Of a stretch of DNA of 64,000 bases, positions 1 to 12,600 are shown one piece after another. Source of the DNA: Protula sp. h YS-2021 (lineage: Eukaryota > Annelida > Polychaeta > Sabellida > Serpulidae); contig OX457024.1 of assembly GCA_949752745.1 (NCBI GenBank), forward strand, positions 48,736,490 to 48,800,489. Direction: 5' to 3'. The notes beneath the pieces are model-generated. The model did not search any database. It worked only from the letters and a program-made list of their open reading frames with translations, and was not told the origin of the DNA. The position numbers were made by a program, and so were the translations under genes. The number at the start of each line of letters is the position of its first letter. Positions within the stretch are counted from its first letter, which is position 1.

Positions 1-1050
1 CATTTTAAAAAGTGAGTTGGTATGTCTTACAATCTGCACTTAAAATTTATATTTCGGGATGATAGAGTAAAGCAGTTACAGCTAGGAAGATGTTGCCCGA
101 AAAAAATGATATCGACCTGGCATTTTCGTGAATCACGACATTTAACAGAACATATGCGTAAAATCCTGTATTTGCTACATGCCAAAGCATTACGCGATCG
201 CATCCAAAACACGAGAGTTATTGCGCAAAAATCCAATGAAAAAAGTGACGGACGGCCCTAGGTTACTGGTTTTAAGATATGGTCGTGTTAAAGACATGTT
301 ATACACTATTTCTTTGATAAGTTAGAAGTTATGAGTTTGTAATAAATGTAGTGTTTAGCAGCACTTCATTAAAAAAAAAAAGAAAAGGAAACTGAACAAC
401 ACGTGCAAAAATGTGTTTTGTACCAATGAATACATGCATCAAAAACAATAATAATAAATCCATTGTTTCAGTAAAAGTGGAGGGGGTTTGTTTGTCTGGT
501 GGGGTTTATTTGCATAGACTTTACAGTCCATGCAAACAGGGGGATTTGTTAGCAAAGACAGGGATGTGGAGGGCTGTTGCCCTGATTACCGGCGTGTAGA
601 AACCATAGTCTAGAACAAAGCTTGCTTATACATGTTTCATTTGTATATGTCCCGGTCCAAATACTTGACAGATTTGATGTTCTGATTCTAATTCAAACGT
701 TGTCGTTTATTAGCCCAGCCGACCTTCGTTGATGGACTATTACCAACACTGGTGTGGTTTAACCATCTCCGTTGAGGGTGTTTTTGATTTCTGGTTCAAT
801 TTTTTTGAAATTTGTCAGGAGTTACGTTATTCATTCATTTAGCTGAAGTGGAGCGTCGAAAGTACGAGCGTGCTTTCAACAAAAATCCCACAGGTGAAAA
901 CCTCTATTTGCAAACAAGCTGGAAGAAAGACGAATGCTCTTATACGTAGAAAAAAAAATCTACAATTCTGTCGTATCTTTTATTAATATTATAATTATTA
1001 TTATTTTTTTTATTATGATTATATCTAAAAAACGAAGGTGGTCAAAAGCA
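1..1050. other. No supported gene; AT-rich non-coding DNA
   Basis: I see no gene I can support here. An ORF at 22-261 (+) is open on both strands over almost the same interval, has an in-frame TGA just upstream of its ATG and matches no family I know. The string at 10-15 (gtgagt) would make a good splice donor, so bases 1-9 could be the end of an exon from outside the window, but nothing confirms this. The stretch 940-1020 is an AT-rich run of TAT/TTA. Confidence 0.5.
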
Positions 1051-1056
1051 GTTATT

Positions 1057-1151
1057 AGGCCCCAACCCTTCGGATTGGCCCTGTAGGTTTGTCCGTCCGT
1101 CTGTCCGTCATCGCCTTATACCCCTATGAATTTGGGGGGCGGTTGGGGCCT
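1057..1151. repeat. Short inverted-repeat element with GTCCGTC core
   Basis: The ends are perfect 11-bp inverted repeats: AGGCCCCAACC at 1057-1067 and its complement at 1141-1151. Between them is a pyrimidine-rich GTCCGTCCGTCTGTCCGTC run. The same layout, a palindrome followed by a GTCTGTCGG-like run, heads the large array at 23.76 kb, and a palindrome also heads the array at 19.88 kb. It looks like a MITE-like unit or the solo head of such an array. Confidence 0.6.
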
Positions 1152-1194
1152 GCTTGTGTTTCACAAATACTTACTTGTTTAAGTTAGTTAATAA

Positions 1195-3000
1195 AATAGC
1201 AAATATTAAACGTTGGTGCTCTGTCCAAACGCTTATAATGTTAAAGAGCTGGCACACAAATTTGCTACATATTTTAAAGACAAAATTGACAAAATCTCAG
1301 TCGACCTGGAATAAACCCCTTCACCTCTGTCGGCAACGCTTCCGGTGGCTAATGGGGAGCTGTCCAGTCAATTCAACGCGTTTAAACCATTAACGCCTGA
1401 ACGACTCAAGACTTGTATTTTAGCATCCCCAAAAAAGTTTTTCCCTCGATCCGCTGCCAACTAGCACTAGTATATAATGATTGTGTCGATGAGTGTGCCC
1501 CTGTGTTACTTAGAATAGTCAATACTTCCCTTACTTCAGGGTTGATACCCGACCCTCTCAAAAAAGCACTACCGGTAATTACACCTGTTCCCAAAAAAAA
1601 CAAATGTGGCAGAATACGACAGTTTCAGGCCAGTATCAAATCTTTCATTTATTTCCAAATTAATTTTAGATTAGCTCACCCAGTGCAGATAAAACTACTG
1701 GACTTGAGTGTCGCTTTCGACACAATCCCTCATGGTATGATTTTAGATAGGCTCCAAACCGATTTCGGCATCTGCGGAGTTCCTCTCCAGTGGTTCCACT
1801 CATATTTCAGTGAGTCAACAATAATGCTATGTTCCATCTTGTCCCTCTCCAGACAGGGATGCCTCAGTGATCGCATCTTGGCCCCTGGGGCTACACAAAA
1901 TACACAATAAAGGTTCGGTACCTTAATTCGCTTTCTTCTTATTTTATTTCACATGTTTGCGGATGATAGTTAATTGTACAAAGCGCTCAACCCTGACTCA
2001 ATGCAGTCACAGATAACATCAAAAACTAGTCTTGAGAAATGTCTCACAGAAATCTCAATATCTCAAAATAGACTGAAGCTGAATGGTAATAAAACAAATT
2101 TCATCATGTTTGGCACCAAACAGTAACTCGCCAAAATAATCTTCATTAGTATTGAAGTAGACAACAATTGAGGCAAGATTCGTGCGTGTGGATCTTGGCG
2201 TCATGCTTGACAACACTCTAAAAATGAGTGACCACGTTAGCGATGTCCTCAGAAAGTGCTTCGTGAACCTACGACGCATACGATTCATCCATCGGTACCT
2301 CACGGTGAGCCCCACCCGAACACTAGTCCAGGCGCTAGTCACATCGCGCCTCGACTACTGCAAGTCTTCTAGTCGGTATGTCTGAAGAACTCGTGGATAA
2401 ACTCCAAGCCGTGCAAAACGCAGCCACTAGATTAATATACCGCCGTAAAAAGCACGACCATAGCAGTCTCGTACTCAAGCAGCTCCACTGGCTACCAATA
2501 TGCCAAAGGATGACCTGTAAGCTGGCTGTGATAACGTTCAATGTTCTTGATGGAAACAGCCCAGTATGTCTAAATGAGCTACTCAGACCTACCAGGAACG
2601 GACGGTCTTTGCGTTCGAACCAACAAGTACTAGAAATACCCAAAACCAAGCTCAAAACCGCAGGTGATGGCACCTTTACATCAGTAGCACCAAAAGTGTG
2701 GAATAATCTGCCAAGTGAACTTAGAAGCGCAACCGCCATAGTAGTTACAGTAGTATTCAAGCGAGGACAGAAGCCGTACTTGTTTAGAAAAGCCTATCTT
2801 TTAGTTAACAGAGTTGTATCAGTAGTCATATATTATCTACTTATCGTTTAGTATATCGTATGGTTTTAAAGTATTTTTTAACAATCTTAGTGTATATTAA
2901 TCATATATCAAATGTTTTTGAATTTGTAAAGCGCTTAGAGCAAAGTAGTAATTTTGAATAAGCGCAATATATAAAAGAATGTAATAATAATAATAATATA
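1195..3000 (+). mobile_element. Decayed CR1/Jockey-like non-LTR retrotransposon, 3' half
   Basis: Reverse-transcriptase remnants are spread over several frames. At about 1235-1310 is a segment like the pre-RT region of CR1-like LINEs (ELAHKFATYFKDKID). At 1413-1910 are the RT fingers and palm (ITPVPKK, LLDLSVAFDTIPHGMI). At 2182-2385 is the RT tail (LGVMLDNTLKMSDHV, SRLDYC). At 2378-2851 is the typical C-terminus (LQAVQNAATRLIY, LHWLPICQR, PKVWNNLPSELR). The frames are broken near 1910-2180 and at 2378, and the YxDD region is lost. The 3' end has the usual short AAGCGC-type tail followed by (TAA)n at 2981-3000. This is a dead, 5'-truncated copy, transcribed in the same direction as the neighbouring host gene. 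Confidence 0.85.
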
Positions 3001-3554
3001 TGTATATATTTGTGTTTTGAAATGGACCAAAAAGTGAGGAATCAACACTTTGTCAATAACGATAAAACTCTATAACTTTCATCGAGACTCAGGAGTTCTG
3101 TCCAGATAAGTTCTCAAAAACCGTAAGACTTTCTAAGCTGTGTACAGGGACAAAATATATATTGCTGATGGGCAAAGTCGTGTTATTTTTGATGTGACTA
3201 AAATCGGTCAACATATCAGCAAAATAGCGCCCAAGTTAGTAAACAGGAAAACATACCAACTGAACTGAGTATTGATTTTAATTTGATGGCATTTGTTCGC
3301 TCAAAGAATATATATTTTAGTTTAGCGCTTGGGTGAACGCTTTGAGGTGCGCCTCTGGGACTTTGCCGAAAATCTTTAATTTTCTGAAAAATTGCTTGTA
3401 AAGCAGTTGGCTACTACACTGTGAAAAGCTCTTGAACCCTCGTAGATAAACTATAGTAGAAGGCTGTGTCCCTGAACAGTCAAATACTTTGTCTACTTCT
3501 GGGGGAGGAGGGGCTTCGGTATCTACGAGTACTTGTTATTCAATTTTTTTTCAG

Positions 3555-3619
3555 ATATGCTTAAGAGTACAAGTTCTGCTGTGTTTCCTCTAGGAATGAG
3601 TGTTCTTGGAATTTGTCAG
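3555..3619 (+). CDS. TJAP1/BEGAIN: TJAP1/BEGAIN-like exon 1 (tentative)
   Basis: This exon lies between a poly-T tract ending TCAG (3551-3554) and a consensus donor gtaagc at 3620. It has an ATG at 3557 and 21 codons ending in phase 0. The product is short, hydrophobic and ends GICQ. I chose it only because of its splice sites and because it joins the next exon in phase. An alternative acceptor (CTCTAG, 3588-3593) would put it in another frame, and the true start could lie upstream. Confidence 0.35.
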
Positions 3620-6600
3620 GTAAGCTTTAGAAATATTTTTACCTATCTATTTTAGTTCATTCATGTTCTTGGGTTAGACAATTTCGGTCCCTCTATTTAT
3701 TCCCCGGAGCAAACGAAGAAATATAGTGTTGTTATTATGAAAAGGTTAAGTGGTAATTTAGATATCTACAAATTTTTGCGCAACAGAATTGTTACTTCGC
3801 GCAGAAAATAGTTTATAATGTTCCTTTTTATACGAAAAAGGAGGTATGCTATGGTTTGTTCGGAATACTTCCGACTGCTAAACGCTTAAAACAACTGCCT
3901 TTCCTAGACGTTTGCTTGGATTGCTTAAAAGTTTTGCAGCACCCGAGAAGTGGTCTTCACACTAATTGTATCTTACTTCTTTGTATTTGGTAGGAGTGCG
4001 GATGCTCCTGCAATTCATGTGCAGCTTACAGCAACAAGTAAGTTTATGGGCTTACATAAACTGAGAGGGTTTTAGTCAACACAGCCTTTTGCGAACTCGA
4101 GTCCTACTATGCACCATGACTTAAATTTAGTCACCAAAGATCTCCCAAAATTATCTTCTGGGCGGGGGAGGGGGGTTGGTTTTGGTTGGAGAAGAAGAGC
4201 AGAACCTTCGGCGAAAGAACGGCCTTTTCCGGATTTTGCCCGGCTGTTTTTTCTTTTCTCTGGCGGATCGCCCCGAGACCCATTGCTTGGCATTTTTGAA
4301 ACCACATGACAGTAATGCAATGTCATTCTAAAAACTTTCTCAGTGATAAGAATATCATTGCATCGAAGTACTAAATGTAATACGCGTAATTGCACTCGAA
4401 GGAGAAATTGCTATGGCTGAAGATATTAATTCCAATTGCAATTGAAGTGCCAATCACTGGAAACAACAACGCTTATTGATTTCAATGACTTTCTGTTTAA
4501 ACTCATCACATTTTCATTAAAAAGGAATAACGATTGGATTCAAATAGCCAGCAACGCTGTTAAAAATTTGAAACGCCTAAAATGTTTTATATAATCGATG
4601 CAAAACTACATCTTTATATAATGGGCAGCCCCCCTTTTAAGAGAAAAAGTAATACAAGAAGTGGAACGCAAACGCTATGGAAGTCCATAGCCAATCAAAT
4701 TTTGCCGGAGGGTCGTGGTAACAACACATGGTAGGGCAGATTTTTGGTTAGGATAACCTTAATTTCACTGTATTCGTACATGTTCTAATGTCACAGCATA
4801 AACTATTCCACAGCATAAAGACGTGATAAACTGTCCAGGCATGGTATTTTGCAGAGGAGTTTGTTTTGTAGGAGGAGGGAAGTTTAAACATGAGGCTTTT
4901 ATATTCATGCAAACTAGAGATATGAAATTTTGTGAAATTTTAGCTTGAATTCTATAAAATCTTTCTCTTGAATATTTCAGGATATGTTTCTCTTTAAGTA
5001 GTCCACACCAGTTCTGGTGGCCAGTAAACAAGTTTTGACGATTTCTTCTTACAAAATCACTCCTTTTCACTGCGCTTTACTTCCCGTATACAAGGAAGAT
5101 ATCGCGTTCACGAGTTGATGCTAATCTCTGGTGCATTTTGGATAAAAACAGATATGTTCCTTTGCGTAGGCAGTGGGACAGCAATGATGCATTGCTAGCT
5201 GTCCGTAGTATGAAGCCACATCAATACAAACCTATGTATATATTGAGCTGTAATCAATAATTTACCCTGATGTTGCGTTACCGATGACTTACTTGTATAG
5301 ACTGCGGTCAAACAACTGGGAATGAAAGTACGATTTTCGAATTTCACAAGGTGTCCCCGACGTGGTAGAAAAATAACGTTGCGAGTGTTACTTTGTGGCT
5401 ATGATGACGTAAAAGTTGGTTATGGACACGACTATGTGTGTCTCCCACAGGGATAGTAAGATCGGCTTCAAACTGGTAGGAGTTATTCGCACAGTTGTTG
5501 GTTGAAATCACGTGACATGGTGTGTAAATTCTAATGACGTTGTGAGTGCAGATCCATTTGACTCGTGTACTTGATACGCGCGTAACGTCATAGAAACAGC
5601 CAGGCAGCGAACGATTGTCGCTGTTACATCAGCGTGCAGCATACGTCTGTATTGTATGAACATAATTATAGTGCAGTCATAAGTATTGTAAGCCTCAGAA
5701 AAAAAATTGAGGAAAAATTTTTAAAGATGAGTGCAGAATTTATTTAGGAAATATACTAAGTGTAAATTTTTGTATTGTTTTGAAAAGTAGTCACAGCGTA
5801 TGTGCTGTTACTCTCTAGACTTCAAGCGGACAGAGTGCTTATAAAAACACCAATGCAATATAGCATGGAAATTATTGTATCGAATGCAATACTGTTCAAT
5901 AGTGTTATCATGCCACGTTTTCGTGTCATAGCCTTGATCTGCACCATGAAATCGAAGAGCTGAGGTCTAAGCTGATGAAGAACAGCAGCCATATCGAGCA
6001 GCTTCAAGCAGAATACGAAGATGAAAGGCGCTCCTCCATGTGTCAAACGGACAGGCTACAGGACGAACTGGCCAAAATGCGAGACAGATACGACAGGTGA
6101 GCTAAAGGTCGCGCCCTCCAAACCCACCCTCTCCCCCCCTATCCCCGTCCGTCCGACCCACCATCTCTTTCGGCCCACGCTGATAATCCGTTGCCTGTAA
6201 TATTTATTTTTCCGCCATTAGGGGAAATTTTTGTACTTTCTGTGTGTATTTGGTGTGTGTGTTTGTTGCAGATACTTGATTTTGTTAATACGATAAACAG
6301 CTTCAAACCTGGTAGGGTTGTGCCTTGGGTTGGTACACCGACTGAGATTGTATTTGACGTATATTGGACAACACAATACGCCATAGGACGTAAAAAAGTG
6401 ATTAAACACTCGCACCTTCCTCTAAATTTCGGGGAAGGTTGGTTCGACAGCACCCAGATTGGTGAATGCGTGGGGGAGTGGGGACGTACGGTCCAGAACC
6501 GGTATGAGGTATGTGAGTGAACGAGTGGGGTTTGATGAGCGGCAGGGGGGAGGTGGAAGGTGTAGGCAGAAAGAAACAAAATGGGAATGGCTGAAACAAA

Positions 6601-9600
6601 GCTACTTTGTAAGTACCTTAGCTGTACTTGGTTACTTATTAAGTTACTTAGTTTGACCAAGGTACTTCACAAGTGAACAGGCGACAAATTTGCTTTGAAC
6701 GTAGATTAGTTGAACTAATGTGGAAATGCGAAAAATAAAAACGTTTTGTGAGTCAAATGTGACAAAACCTTTATATATAATCTGACTATCTCTTGTTTCT
6801 CTCCACTGCCTGCTTTATGGGGAAAACACCAAGTACCCGGGTGTAACAGGATATCTTGGCCCCCCGGATATCTTCGCTCCCTCCCCCCGCCCCCCCCCCG
6901 GACAAGACAAGATATCCTAGGACGCTTACGAATAAACATGACTGTTCCTAATCTAAGACAGTGCTTATAAAAACTTGAAAATTAAAAAAAAGGGACAATG
7001 CTGATGTGCTGCTGGGGTTATCATTTTTTATGGATATAGAGGTGAGCTCAGAACGGTATTGGGTATGCATTTCGTTTCTGGTTTCTACTCAAAATAATCG
7101 GCTAGAAAACTAATATTTTGCATGCCAAGACGGAACAGTCCATGCCCTACAAATGGCTTCATATGATCAGTGCTTATGACTTCATAATAATTTATTCAGC
7201 CCAGAAAACATTGTGATGTTCCAAAAGGTTGTATAGACGTTGCACCTGACGTCGGATCAACGTCGATTTTTTTGGTTGATGATGGTAATCAAAACAACGT
7301 CTAGTTTTCGGCGTTAAATCGATTTCTATTATCCAACGTCTGATTCAAGTTATGAATGGGTCGCAAATGGAAGCCCAACCCCCGACGTTGTAAAGACTAG
7401 TTTTCGCCATCTATACAGCGTCGATTTTTTCGGCGTCTATTTGACGTTGCACAAAAGACGTTGATTAAACGTCGGAAAGTGGTGTAATGTTGCGACCAAA
7501 AGCAAAAGACCAAAAACAACGTTATTAGCCAACGTTTAATAAACCTTGTGTCAAAGACGTTTATTAGACGTTGATCATGGTCGCGACCAATTACCACTTT
7601 TTCCAATCAACGTCTTTTGTGCAACGTTAAAAACTGTAATCGACGTTACGTCGACGTCGGAATATTTACTGGGACACAGCATGTCATAAGCTGTGTTTCC
7701 TATAGTTTTGATGCAACTGGCATCATGACACTGCTTTTAACATATGCCTTTGCGGAGTTCTACATTTGTTATTCTTCAATATCGCAATTTTTATGGCCCA
7801 AGTGTAATTTTCGCTACTCGGTAGCGAAAACAGTCTAGTTTTATTATTAAGGGTGCATGAGCACTGTGCAAACGTACTTCTTATGCTTCTCAACAAGTGA
7901 CGCGCGAGGCTGTCCATCTGAAACTATAAACCACGTCTTGGCTGTCACCCGGTCTCCCGAAGGTTTATGTTCATTGCTCGCGTAATCAGTTCTTCATAGT
8001 TGCAAGCACTTTGAATACCACCGGAATAGCCCAAATATTATTTCTCAATTCAAGGTGATTTGTGGTTCGCATTTCAGGTTGATGGATTCTTACAAGAAGT
8101 CTCAAAAAGTGAACCATGATCTCGAAGACAAGTTATTAAATATGGTATGTACTTCATTTGTCAAAAGACTTCCTACACGCCTGTGGGTCTGACGTGGCTG
8201 ATCCAGGGTGCTGGCTAACTGTGGTTTACAGTACCGGCTTCTAACAATAATTATTGCAGCAGTATAAGCCTACTTGACTGTGTTGTGACGAATCCAGTCT
8301 CCGCGACCGAGGAGAGAAATATCGTGTTTGTGCGTACTGTGTGAGCGTGTGTGTATGTCAGTCTGTTGTGAATACAATGCAGTGTTGCCACATCATCCCT
8401 TTTTTAAAGGATTGTCTTTTTTTCAAAAGCCCGATTTTATCCTTTTTTATCCTTAAATACTTTTCCTTTATACTTTTTTTTTGTAATTTTCATCCTTTTT
8501 TATACTTTTTTTCGCTTTTCATACTTTTTTTTAAAAATTTTGATACGTTTTTTATATTTGTCTAATAAACTGAAAAAAATTAGGGAACACAACGAAGCTG
8601 TTTTCTTGTTTTCCAAGGGTTCATTAACAAAATGATGGGAAAAAAGCGGGACAGCCCTTTTTGTAATATTCAGAACAATTTACACTTACGTATGCAAATA
8701 TTTTTAATCGCTGTTAAAACGAGGATTTCAATAAGTAATAATTACAAAAAAAATGATACAATATGATTAACATTAATTTTTTCTCGATTTTTAAGCAAAA
8801 TGTGAATTATCCTTTTTTTCATACTTTTTTCCCAATTTTATCCCTTTTTTGCACTTTTTTATACTTTTTTTTTTCTTGATGGCCCCGTAGCAACACTGAC
8901 AATTTTTGTACAGGATATCGAGAGAACGAAAAATCGGATCTACTTCAAACTTGGTCTGTTTATTCCTTTGTGGGATTGTTGCTTGGTAGGTCCGAAAGAT
9001 TCTGACAGATTTTGTCGCAAGTAGAACGAACGAGTATGGTAAAATGTTCATCATGTAAAACGTGTGTATACTTTAAGCAAGATCTTGTGTGCAAAATATC
9101 TCGATAACAGAAAGTCTTCCAAATTTCAGATGGGTATTTCTTGGGACAGTCGGACGGTTCTATCAACTTTTGACGGTTGTAACTAAATTCAGAAAGGCGT
9201 ATGATGTCATTATGTTAGAATCTTGTATGTAAGCTTTCTCAACCGTAGAGCATCGGAGAAAGTGGAAAATTGATGGCAATGTTACTTGGTAGGTCCGAAA
9301 GATTCTGTCAAATTCGGCCCGGAGTGGATCGAACTAAAACGGCATGTGATGTCGTCACGTAAAAAAGTTGTCTTTTGTTAAGTGAAATGTTTCGATCGGG
9401 AAGTTAGATCAACTTCAAAATATGTGTAGTTATTCCTACAATAAGTCGCACGGGTTTTGTTAAACATTAAACTCGTATAGAAAATTGAGCTTGGCGTATG
9501 ACGTCAGTGCGTAAAAATATTGCGTGATATATTTTTTTTTTGTCGTTGAATCTAACACCACTCACCCCTCCCCCCCCCCCCCCCCCGACCGCCAGCTTCC

Positions 9601-12600
9601 CCGTCTTTTCGGCTCTTTTGTTACCGTAGCATAGTCATTATGCCTACCTGACCAACGGTATCAGTGTCTTGTGAAGAATTGATGAAAATATGTGCAAGAT
9701 ACCTTGAGAACGTGAAGTCGAACGGACGTCAAACGTGGTCTCTTTATTCCCTGGTTAGGTTGGACGGTTCTGTCAACTTTTGACGCATTTTACATGTCGC
9801 CCCTCTCCCACCTCCTTGAAAAATACGCGTCTCGACTTCTTGGCACATGAGATACATTCATGTGAGGTAAAAGGTCTTATTATTTTTAAAATGGCACAAA
9901 CTTGTTCGAATAAAACTTTGTGAAAGGGCTGTCGGGGGAAACTTTTTTGTTTACAAAAATAAAAAAAAAACAACGGCTGGCTAATAAGTGTTTGACATGT
10001 TCGGGTACACTGTTGTTGATGAGCACTGGCCGCTCTAGTTTTGTTTATTTTTGAAATTTTGACAATGAATTAAGATTAGGTTGCAGAAATGACTGTTACT
10101 TCAGCAAAAGTAAGAATGGAAAATGATTATTGGGGAATTGTGGGTTTGGTCGCTAAGACATTTGTTTTATTTCCAAAAACAAGAAATCTAAATAGGTGTC
10201 GATTGAAAGTGTGTGATACTAAACTGTACTCATGTTTTGTGTGCACTGGTCGCTCTACTTCTGTTTTTGGACAGAGAGTTTTTTTACAACGAGGCATGTC
10301 AAATGATGTCCATTTTTTTGTTCAGGAAGTGGTAGGATGCGGATATACTTGGAAATAAACTAATTGATAACCTGATTTTATGCCGCTTGTTCTGCTCTGT
10401 TGTCATTTCCAGTCATTGTACCTGAAGTGGTTATGACAAATTTTGTTTGTTCTCTGACACAGTGGTTATTCTTGAGTCTGTGGGGTTGCCCTTATTGAGG
10501 AGTCAATCACCAGTTTATGGGACAACGCCGTTTCCCCTGAGCATTCATTTCCTGCTATAATTCATAATAACAAAGAATTTCTGTGAATGTGACGGTGAAT
10601 TCGGTTCACAAGGTCGTTGGTTCAAATACAGCTCCAGTTGCCTTAGCTAAGCAAATGCATTGGGCTAGATCACGTATCACGGAATTCATAATCTTTCGGC
10701 CATCCCCTTAAATAAAAAAGGCTTTCTGTGGAGGTACCACTGGGTGTTGTGGCTGAAAAATACAAGTCTGTTTCAGTTAAAAAAAAAAATTAAAAAAAAA
10801 AAAAAAAAACAGGACTGTTTGATCATTGTTAATTTTTCTCAAGGGCGGAAGCTATTAGATAAATCTTGTGGGTGACAATTTCAAATTACTTTAATGTTCT
10901 GATCGCTTTCGTTATTATGATAATGCCAGGATTGTGCGTCTTCGAAAGCGGACAATTTTTTTAATCCATTATTCAGAAGTAAATTGTCGTATTCGTATTT
11001 CAAAGGTTCAAAAACATGAGGAAGAAAGAGCCAGACAGGAAAATGAAGTGGTAAACCTCAACTCCAAGGTGATGGATGCCAAGTACACTATCAGCGATCT
11101 GGAGCAGGAATGCGTAAGCTTTCTGTACCCCCCCCCCCCCCCCCTCAGCTCCATCCCAACCCACCCACTCCCCCTTACATTGTAGGGAGCTCCAACGGGA
11201 AAGTTATGTAATATGGATGAGTCAATATTATTTGTGAATTTGAATGTGTTTAATTTTTTGAGTTCTGGGTACGGTTAATCTGAGGGCGCGATTAATGCAA
11301 TGAAACTGAAACCAAAAACTGAGGTTTCCAGGGGTTGTGGTTAATCTAGTGAGCCGTAGCTCTGCGGGAATTTTACAGTTTATATGATTCCCCCGCCCCC
11401 CCCCCCCCCCCTCCCTCACTCACCCTAATGATTTGTGTCTAAACTTTTGTCCCTTTTATACTGTATTGTAATTGCAATTCACTACATAAAATTAATGCAA
11501 TACTTGGATTGCAGTTAGTTGATCTTGAACACAAATCCAATTAATTAATAAGCAGATCATACATTGCATTGCATTTCAGTTGAGGTTAAATTTAATTAGT
11601 TTCGTCAGTTAGTTTCGCAGAGATCAATCGTCCTCCGTCAAAAAGCTGTGACTTTCACCTGCACAGTTTATCATAGGCTTTCTCCCAGCCATTAATTTAC
11701 ACCCTCCCAAATACAATGGTGTAAAAAGAACTGAAGACTCAGTCCCGAGTTTCGGAATAGGCCCGTCATAGATAGGGCCACCTTTAGGTAAAGTGTACCA
11801 CTGTTTAAATGTAAATGCAGTTGTTTGGCCTTTGCGAAAGACCTTTCGGTGTTTTTTGGGATACTTTGCCACTTCGCAAGAGACATTCCGGCCCTGCCTG
11901 TTTAACATTTTTTTAATCAATTTGCGTCGTAAAAATCATCACACACTGAAGACAGTAAGTTGGGTTTATCACATTTTGTTGCAACTTGTCTTCACTACTA
12001 GTAAATCAATAAACTTGTTAACTCTTACCCCCGGTCACTCCCCCCCACCCCCTCAGTTGCTCATACCCGGTACACTACCCCCTCCAAATTTTGTATAATC
12101 GGTAATCGAATCCACGACAATACACCTGATGACAATTTGCCCAGCGACAACAATTCGTCTTAACTGAGAAGTGGGACCATTCGCCTGAATAACAGAAATG
12201 TACAGGTGCATGTTTGTGTGTTAGAGGGTGGGCAAATTTTTCGCTTGGTGAGACCTTTTCTGGAACATCTTCAGTCGTTCTCATTTGTTTTGATATGGAA
12301 ACATCCCAAAATTGTCTTATAACCGTGCAATGGATCTTTGTTAGGTGTGACGGTTAGCTCAGTTAGTGCGTTGGTCAGTTAGGTTAGTGCATTGCCATAG
12401 CTTGGTTACTTGCTCTGTTAACCGACATCCCTCCCACCCCTACCCTTCCCCCTCCCCCCCGAACCTCCAAAGCACACATCATTGATGTAAAAGCACAGTG
12501 TTGCTGTTGGCAGATACGAGAAGCTTGCAAATGTCGCTGCAAGCATTACGCGTTGCATTTCTTGATTAAAAAAAAGTGATTTTAAACACTGGACAAGTCT

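Noticed and set aside
22..261. 79-codon + strand ORF at the left edge
   Set aside because: The opposite strand is also open over the same stretch, there is an in-frame stop just before the ATG, and no family is recognisable.
11624..11920. 98-codon minus-strand ORF with GGPIYDGPIPKLG
   Set aside because: Its composition is protein-like, but I do not recognise it and there is no splice, promoter or poly-A support. It could be a fragment of an old element.
12340..12420. Possible tRNA gene from a box A-like string
   Set aside because: There is no box B, no anticodon arm and no acceptor stem; at most a SINE relic.
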